Source: Boletus sp. NGJ (taxonomy: Eukaryota; Basidiomycota; Agaricomycetes; Boletales; Boletaceae). Taken from it: a stretch of 64,000 nt of DNA. The position numbers were made by a program, and so were the translations under genes. The stretch is from assembly GCA_019096195.1 (NCBI GenBank), contig JAGTXK010000055.1:1550001-1614000 (forward strand), given 5' to 3'. Below the pieces are notes generated by a model. It was not told where the DNA came from and did no database searches. It was given only the letters and a program-made list of their open reading frames with translations. Shown in pieces: positions 57,553 to 64,000 of this stretch (position 1 is its first letter; every line of letters starts with the position of its first letter).

Positions 57553-57711
57553 TGATTGATGCGAACCTTCCAACTGTATCTCAGACCGTTTCTTACAAAT
57601 GCATATTAATTACGGTGGATGTAACAAAAGATGTGTGGATCCATGGGAGACACAGCGGTACTACTGGCAACAAATATCAAATGACAAATGTCCGTTAACC
57701 AGCGCACAGAA

Positions 57712-59167
57712 TTACTGATTTGCGCATTGTACCCGAGGCTCGCCCTCGTGATCCTCATCCATTGCATCGTCCGCCATAGCATTAGCTCTCGACCGTGCAT
57801 CGGGTTCATCAAGATCCACTTCTTCCAGATGGACGATTTTAGGGAAACTCTGCACGGGAACGCGAGGGGGGAGAACCTGCTCAAGTAAAGCAGCTTTGGA
57901 AGGATCGATGGTATCTGGGAAATTAACAGTGAACTTCACGTAGAGATCACCAGGCTCATGATGCCGTTGAGACGGCATCCCTTGTGACCGGATGACCTTG
58001 ACGGATTCTGATAGTAAAGTCAAGAAAGGGAAGATGCTTGAAACGATACAACGTACCATTTTTAACAACTTCCCCGGGTAAAATTCGAATAAGTAATGCT
58101 CGATCATCAAGATGTTTGATCGCAACAGCACCACCGGCAAGTGCGGTGAGGAGGTCGATCTCTAGGTCGGTTATGAGATTGTTTTCCTGACGCTTGAACC
58201 TATCGTGGGGTTTCTCTTCTATAACGATTACGACATCTCCAGACTGAGCATTTGGGGACTGATCGCTTTCCCCCGCGAAGGTGATCGTCTGACCACCCTT
58301 CATGCCCTTGTCTATGTGTACCTCTAGGATCTTCTTCTCCGGCATGATCTTCTTGCCCTTGCAGTTCGAGCAGCGATCTTTGAGATTGATAACCTCTCCC
58401 GTTCCATTACACTCGTCACATGTAGACTGTAGTTGTTGGATCATAGGACCCATTTGGCGAAGGGTGATCTTGATACCTCGACCATTACATGATCCACACG
58501 GGCGAAAGGCACCATCTTTGCCACCCTTGCCATTGCACTTCGAACAAAGAGCGTTCCGCGTGAGAGCGAGTTTGGTGGTCTTGCCTTTGTAGAGCTCCTC
58601 GAGCGACACCTGGACTCGGTGAACAAGATCTTTGGTCTTGCGAGTGCCCTGCGAACGGCCACCGCCTCCACCAAAGAAGCCTCCGCCCCCGAAGAGTTGG
58701 CTGAAGAGATCCTGGAATATGAATACGGATGAAGTCGAGGAATGGAGAGTAAGGAAGATGTGCTAACCTGCGGATCCATGCCACCCATTCCGCCCTGTTC
58801 CGAGAGACCAGCCTCTCCGCGAGTATCGTATATACTTCGTTTCTCGGGATCTGCCAGGACCTCATACCTAGTGTACATGCGTAAGCAAAGAAAGAACGCG
58901 GGCGAGCATGGACATACGCATGTGTCACCTCTTTGAATAACTCGGGGTCACCGCCTTTGTCCGGGTGTAGTCGCAACGCTCTGAGGAAGAATGAGGATAA
59001 GGAGGAGGAAAACGAAAAGAGAAGCTAACTTCTTTCTGTAGGCCTTTTTGAGCTCGCTCTCAGAGGCGTCGGGGGTTACCTCGAGCAGATCGTAATATTT
59101 TCTGCAAGTAAAGTGAGTCAGTCGAAAGGGACAACCAAAGGAAACTGACTGACGTTTCTCTGACCAT
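57712..59167 (-). CDS. YDJ1: Class A DnaJ/Hsp40 co-chaperone (Ydj1-like)
   Basis: Ydj1 stimulates cytosolic Hsp70 and helps protein import. The start MVRET is at 59167, then a J domain with the HPD in ALRLHPDKGGDPELFKEVTH and the helix YEVLADPEKRSIYDTRGEAG. The G/F linker follows (QLFGGGGFFGGGGGRS). There are four zinc-finger repeats: CSKCNGKG, CGSCNGRG, CDECNGTG and CSNCKGKK. The substrate-binding domain has DLLTALAGGAVAIKHLDDRA and SQRHHEPGDLYVKFTVNFPD. It ends CANQ before the stop at 57712-57714, a CaaX box that would be farnesylated, as in yeast Ydj1 (CASQ). Six or so exons. Intact. Confidence 0.95.
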
Positions 59168-59364
59168 GGTGGAAAGGCTGGGATAGAACGGAATGAAGAA
59201 AGTAACGAACGGCGATGGGCCTCTTTAGCCTCCTGCCCGCAATGCTGTACGAGAAAGTTGTGGAATGTCCTGGAAATTTCGGCACATCCACTTCTGGAAG
59301 GGCCACTCGTAGTCCAATGATCGCTGCCTATAGTACACGTCTATACTATGTAATGTATATGTCC

Positions 59365-60903
59365 CTACGCTGTCCCGGATCCTCCACTAGCACTAACGTC
59401 TGGATAAACATCAAATCGTCGTTGCGTGGTCACGGGTATTCCTGCTCTCGCGGAATGGTACGCTTGGGGATCTTCCGGGGGATATTGAGTGTCCGAGTCC
59501 GCCGTATCCAACCTCTGGAAAACTTACCAATGTTGAAATGCAGGATATCCTCGCGCTCCTCAGCCTGCCCGAGCACTTTCCCGCTTTTATTTTATGTCAG
59601 CTGTTGGATCAATGCTCGCAGCGGAGCACTCACAATGGATCGACTAACATAGTGTGACCGTACTATCACATGTGATCATTAGTCTAATATCACAATCCCC
59701 AAGAATGATTAATGACCCACCGCCTGATAAGCTGCTTTCGGATCTCGTGCAGGGCTACACATCGAAAAGAAAACTTGGTTGTCAACAGCCCTGCACAGAA
59801 ACTTGTGTCAGCTCGATCATAACGCAACCTGCAGCTGCCTACCGCGCTCGTTGGAGCAGCTCCCAGTGAAGGGGCCCCGTTGTCGTATTGAATGCCGAAG
59901 GATAGATGAGTACGTGACAACCTATCATACGATAGTGAGTGTGCCGCTTGTCGTTAGCTATCCGTGCACCACCCAAACCTTTTCGTGCAGCGATCATGGC
60001 AAGCTCCGGGAAGCGCACATCGTAACATACTCCAAGGCCGATGCGCGCGAAATCTATCGTCAGTTGTCATAAACATCCTACCCATGCTTGTGGGTCCCTT
60101 ACCCGTATCAAAAAACGTCGTAGAGTAGCCGCCCGTCAGCGTTTCGCTCTCCTACGCAAGTAAATGTAGGTCACTGCTCGGAAAGCAGTGCACGCACCTT
60201 GAACTTGATCTGGCCTGGAATATCGATGTCAAACAGGTGGACTTTGCGATGTGTCGCTACAACTTTGCCTAGCCAAAGTATAAGCGACAAAAGCGAGTAC
60301 ATGCAATCATTCATGCCTTCTGGTGAAAATACGATGCAGGTATTGTAGAGCTTGCCGTCAATTGCGTCCCTTTCGGGTATCGAACCTGATTCGTCATTAA
60401 ATCGACTGGTCAAATCGCGACGAGTGCATGACGCACCTCCAATGAGCCAAATCCGATTTTCTGACGCTGCTTCTGAGAGCATTCTGACGCTCTGACTCTG
60501 AGTTTTCGTAATGTCATATTCTTGCCCGGGTGTATAACCGATGGTTTCGGCGTGCACTGGGAAATGAACATGGCCATACGGTGAGTTAAAGCATTCCTGG
60601 GGTCGGTCAGGATGCTGAGGGAAGGTGGAATAGATGGAAGCGTCTCACAGGCAAGACAACTAGATCAGGCTTCCTGTTGGAGTCCTTCGCCGCCCGATCG
60701 ATCATATCCCTAGCATGTTTCAGGTTCGCATCTTTGATGTCTGCATCGGTGGGATTTTCCGCGACATGAGAGGGGTTGCCTAGTTGAATGAGTGCCAGCC
60801 TGAACTGCTTGAGATCTGGGGGATTAGAGGACATTGTTCGATAGCGGGGGCAGGTATGATATGATGGTCTGGCCGTCGATGTGCGACGAAGCAAAGAGAG
60901 CAT
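59365..60903 (-). CDS. Omega-amidase / nitrilase-superfamily amidohydrolase (NIT2-like)
   Basis: NIT2 removes the amide group from alpha-ketoglutaramate and alpha-ketosuccinamate. The start [20 protein letters not shown] at 60903 looks like a mitochondrial presequence; a second in-frame ATG at 60834 ([15 protein letters not shown]) would give a cytosolic form. The catalytic Glu is in [14 protein letters not shown], the Lys in [14 protein letters not shown] and the Cys in [14 protein letters not shown]. Then come [20 protein letters not shown] and [13 protein letters not shown], and the end [20 protein letters not shown] with RRFDVYPDV and a stop at 59365-59367. About nine exons, the longest near 390 bases. 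It is tandem upstream of YDJ1 and divergent from the lipid kinase. Confidence 0.9.
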
Positions 60904-61043
60904 GCAAGATAGATATGGATCATGCAAGTTCGGAAGTTGTTGCTTAGCACTTCCCGCCACGACCCAGGTTGGACTGTTCAATGTGAGCCTGAATTTGTTT
61001 CAATGAAATCCGCTGAACCCATAAGTACAGTATACATGTAGCC
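60904..61043. promoter_or_regulatory. Shared divergent promoter, NIT2-like / lipid kinase
   Basis: A gap of 140 bases between outward-pointing start codons. If the shorter NIT2 form (start 60834) is used, the gap is 209 bases. No named motif is seen. Confidence 0.35.
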
Positions 61044-62291
61044 ATGTCACTTCTCCTGATCTACAATCCTGTTTGTGGCGACTCCACGGCAGAGCAGTTC
61101 TTCACCACTCATGTCATTACCCATCTTCATACTGCGAACCGAATCCCCACCGAGATCGTCCGCACCCGCGCCCCCGGCGATGCAGGGATACAGGTCCTCA
61201 GTTTCCTCAATAGATACGCGGGGGACACCACGGTTGTGCTAGGCTCTGGAGACGGTACCCTTCACGAAATAGTGAACCAGCTTGCCTTTGCAACCGATGC
61301 GGGAATGTGCGAGGATGACCACTTTCCCATCCGCTTTGTACTCGTTCCTTGCGGAACAGCGAACGCGCTATATGCGTCTCTGTTCAGGCCCCCTCCGCCA
61401 CAAGAGACAGTCACCTATAGATTGCAGTCTTTGGAAGCTTTTCTTGGTGCCTCAACACCAAGACCACTGACTCTATCCCTCACTTCGCTTCTTGGCTCTC
61501 TCTGTGGTCAGGGCGATTCCCGACCTGTAGCCTCGATTGTTGTCACCTCCACAGCATTGCACGCTGTCATCCTCAGGGATTCAGAGAACCTTCGAAAGGA
61601 AATTCCTGGCATTGAACGATTCAGAGTCGCAGCACAGCAGAACATCACAAAGTGGTATGCCAGTCATGTCAAACTCTTACCTATCCCGTCATCTGGAGTC
61701 GTCCACACCTACGATCCGCAAAAGGGCGACTTTGTCCCCTCTGGCGACTCCAGCGCGAACCATTCCGCTTTGGACGTGCACGGCCCATTTGCCTACTTCT
61801 TATCTACTGTGAATGTAGATCGACTAGAGCCCGAGTTTCGCATCAATCCTATGATCTCAAAGAGTCCACCAATGGATACATCGATGGACGTAGTCATGGT
61901 CCGCCCCCAGCGTGATCCGGCTTTCACCCGGGATACTCTCCAAGCAAGGGAGAAATTCGCAGAGAAAATCGTCACAGTCCTCACCACAGCGTATCAAGAT
62001 GGGAATCATATAAACTTGCGTTATTCGGAGAATGGGGATATCACAGACAGTGGTGACGGTAATACGGTCGTTGAATGTTTCAGATGTGGGGGGTGGGAAT
62101 GGATACCTGTTCGTCGCATCTTTTCCTGTTTGCTCAGAGTCACTGATGCTCCTCAGGATGAGACAGACGAGGACGCGCATTTGCTATGCGCAGATGGTTC
62201 TATCTTCGAAATAGAGAAAGGTGGCCGAGCTACTTGTAGGGCTGCACCACGAACAGACATGACCCTAAGGAATTTCTATGTTCATGTCTGA
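61044..62291 (+). CDS. Diacylglycerol/sphingoid kinase-domain lipid kinase, intronless
   Basis: The chain of 415 residues is one uninterrupted exon, from MSLLLIYNPVCGDSTAEQFF to TDMTLRNFYVHV. The DAGK catalytic fold is seen in LLIYNPVCGDSTAEQFF, the nucleotide loop VVLGSGDGTLHEIVNQLAF and RFVLVPCGTANALYASLF, which matches the GTxN motif of the family. Later parts are less conserved: HAVILRDSENLRKEIPGIER and GPFAYFLSTVNVDRLEPEFR. Whether the substrate is a sphingoid base, diacylglycerol or another lipid cannot be told. No membrane helix is clear. The lack of introns is odd among the intron-rich genes around it and may point to retroposition or simply intron loss. Confidence 0.85.
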   Translation: MSLLLIYNPVCGDSTAEQFFTTHVITHLHTANRIPTEIVRTRAPGDAGIQVLSFLNRYAGDTTVVLGSGDGTLHEIVNQLAFATDAGMCEDDHFPIRFVLVPCGTANALYASLFRPPPPQETVTYRLQSLEAFLGASTPRPLTLSLTSLLGSLCGQGDSRPVASIVVTSTALHAVILRDSENLRKEIPGIERFRVAAQQNITKWYASHVKLLPIPSSGVVHTYDPQKGDFVPSGDSSANHSALDVHGPFAYFLSTVNVDRLEPEFRINPMISKSPPMDTSMDVVMVRPQRDPAFTRDTLQAREKFAEKIVTVLTTAYQDGNHINLRYSENGDITDSGDGNTVVECFRCGGWEWIPVRRIFSCLLRVTDAPQDETDEDAHLLCADGSIFEIEKGGRATCRAAPRTDMTLRNFYVHV

Positions 62292-62364
62292 AGTTGCTTT
62301 ATTGTACCATATGTATGAAGGCCGCTATCAGGATATCGGAATCACAAGGTATATGTGACAGGAG

Positions 62365-63280
<916 letters not shown>

Positions 63281-63292
63281 TATGTACTGATA

Positions 63293-63490
63293 TCAGAGGT
63301 GGCGTATGTCCTCGCGTTGGTGTTGTCGGGGCGGAACAAGGGGGTGAGCGTGCTGCCGGGGTTGCTTTGAAGCTGGATGCGTTGCTTCTTTGTGTTTCAC
63401 GATAAAGTAGAAAGTTCCACCAGACGCAAGGAATAATCCAAGGAAGAGAAACGGATTGGGACCTTTGCGAGCAGTGGTAGAAAGTGGCAT
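63293..63490 (-). CDS. Small single-helix membrane protein, 65 residues
   Basis: I cannot name this gene. The ATG at 63490 gives MPLSTTARKGPNPFLFLGLF in one exon. A membrane helix (NPFLFLGLFLASGGTFYFIV) is followed by KHKEATHPASKQPRQHAHPL and PPRQHQREDIRHL, a basic tail. This suits a small mitochondrial or ER protein. It lies only 12 bases beyond the UMP kinase start on the same strand and could be confused with its 5' UTR, but the conserved-looking helix and codon use support a gene. It is head to head with the WD40 gene, 97 bases apart. Confidence 0.55.
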   Translation of the reverse strand: MPLSTTARKGPNPFLFLGLFLASGGTFYFIVKHKEATHPASKQPRQHAHPLVPPRQHQREDIRHL

Positions 63491-63587
63491 GCAGGGCACA
63501 GCTTCATTCAAGCAACTTCCATTAAATTCACGTTCAGTTTTCGACCCAGTCTCAGTCATCCCACAGAACAAAAAGATTCTGGCACTC

Positions 63588-64000
63588 ATGGATGAAGGTG
63601 TCATCAGAATAGATCATGGTTCAGACGTATATGTGGTACGGTCGTGCTACCACGAGGATGGGCACGGCTTATTAGCCTTTGGAGGTGAGCATTCTGTCGA
63701 GGTCTACCAGATAGTCAGCGAAATTCCTTTATTCCTCCGCCTCCTTCTATCACTAAAATTTATGTCCTAGAGTACAACATCGACCAAGAGATTGGCTTCG
63801 TTCCACGTTGGAACTAGAGTGACCGCGTTAGCCTGGTCACCTCGTACACTCTCACCTAGCAATAGCGACGGTTGGCTCATCGAGTTCGTTCTCACACTGC
63901 AGTTAGAGTGCAGGTGGAATTTTGACGTCTGATTTACAGGATTGCGGCAGCTGGAATAGACTTTGGTCTGCACCTATTAACAAAGTCTGCATCGTCCAGC
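63588..64000 (+). CDS. WD40-type protein, Nup37-like, N-terminal part
   Basis: The ATG at 63588 opens MDEGVIRIDHGSDVYVVRSC and HEDGHGLLAFGGEHSVEVYQ, then introns lead to FHVGTRVTALAWSPRTLSPS, DGWLIE and IAAAGIDFGLHLLTKSASSS at the window edge. The pattern of short strands with GH and AW..SP turns is that of a beta-propeller. The IAAA..DF.L.LLTKS block recalls Nup37 of the nuclear pore, but too little is present for certainty. The gene is cut by the right edge. Confidence 0.6.

Noticed and set aside
59215-59652. Plus-strand open frame between YDJ1 and the NIT2-like gene
   Set aside because: It overlaps the 3' exons of the NIT2-like gene on the other strand.

Overview
The window is a gene-dense stretch of nuclear DNA from a filamentous fungus, almost certainly a basidiomycete of the Agaricomycetes type. 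The protein-coding genes are broken by many short introns (mostly about 45-75 bases, nearly all GT-AG). Neighbouring genes sit about 75-400 bases apart on alternating strands. Protein features such as a formin with an FH1 proline domain, a myosin V, a Met30/SconB F-box protein and a GH63 glucosidase I fit that group. I could not fix order or genus from sequence alone. I see no rRNA, CRISPR array, intact transposon, retroelement or virus-derived element.

Layout. 1-8.1 kb holds metabolic and replication genes: a GH31 alpha-xylosidase cut by the left edge, L-serine dehydratase, the tiny cytochrome oxidase assembly gene PET100, glutamate decarboxylase, and the small subunit of DNA polymerase delta. 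8.1-9.6 kb has no recognisable gene. 9.6-19 kb holds glucosidase I (GH63), an SPFH/band-7 membrane protein, ATG8, an intron-bearing tRNA-Leu(UAA) and a small protein with a repeated RRVR..PGG motif. 19.4-31.7 kb holds an unrecognised basic protein, short-form tRNase Z, GSK3 kinase, Met30/SconB, a four-helix membrane protein, RAD57, COQ7 and a very small complex I subunit (NDUFB4-like). 31.8-50.2 kb holds an RBM5/10-like splicing factor, a secreted PEBP-like protein, a large formin and a large myosin V. The last two are head to head across 2.9 kb. 50.3-64 kb holds a Cuz1-like AN1 zinc-finger protein, ribosomal protein eS27, ESCRT-III Vps2, COG4, a UPF0538 protein, a Ydj1-type DnaJ, a NIT2-like omega-amidase, an intronless lipid kinase, UMP/CMP kinase, a 65-residue membrane protein, and the start of a WD40 (Nup37-like) gene cut by the right edge.

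Most genes are single-copy housekeeping genes, not a co-regulated pathway. Some neighbours do share a theme. Formin builds actin cables and myosin V walks on them. COQ7, the complex I subunit and PET100 serve the respiratory chain. ATG8, Vps2, COG4, glucosidase I and the SPFH protein serve endomembranes. Several small multi-exon genes (PET100, NDUFB4-like, eS27, the RRVR..PGG protein, the four-helix membrane protein) only appear when exons are joined by hand. The window also has two GC-AG introns, several micro-exons, and one micro-exon that carries the myosin P-loop. I found no clearly new multi-gene system.
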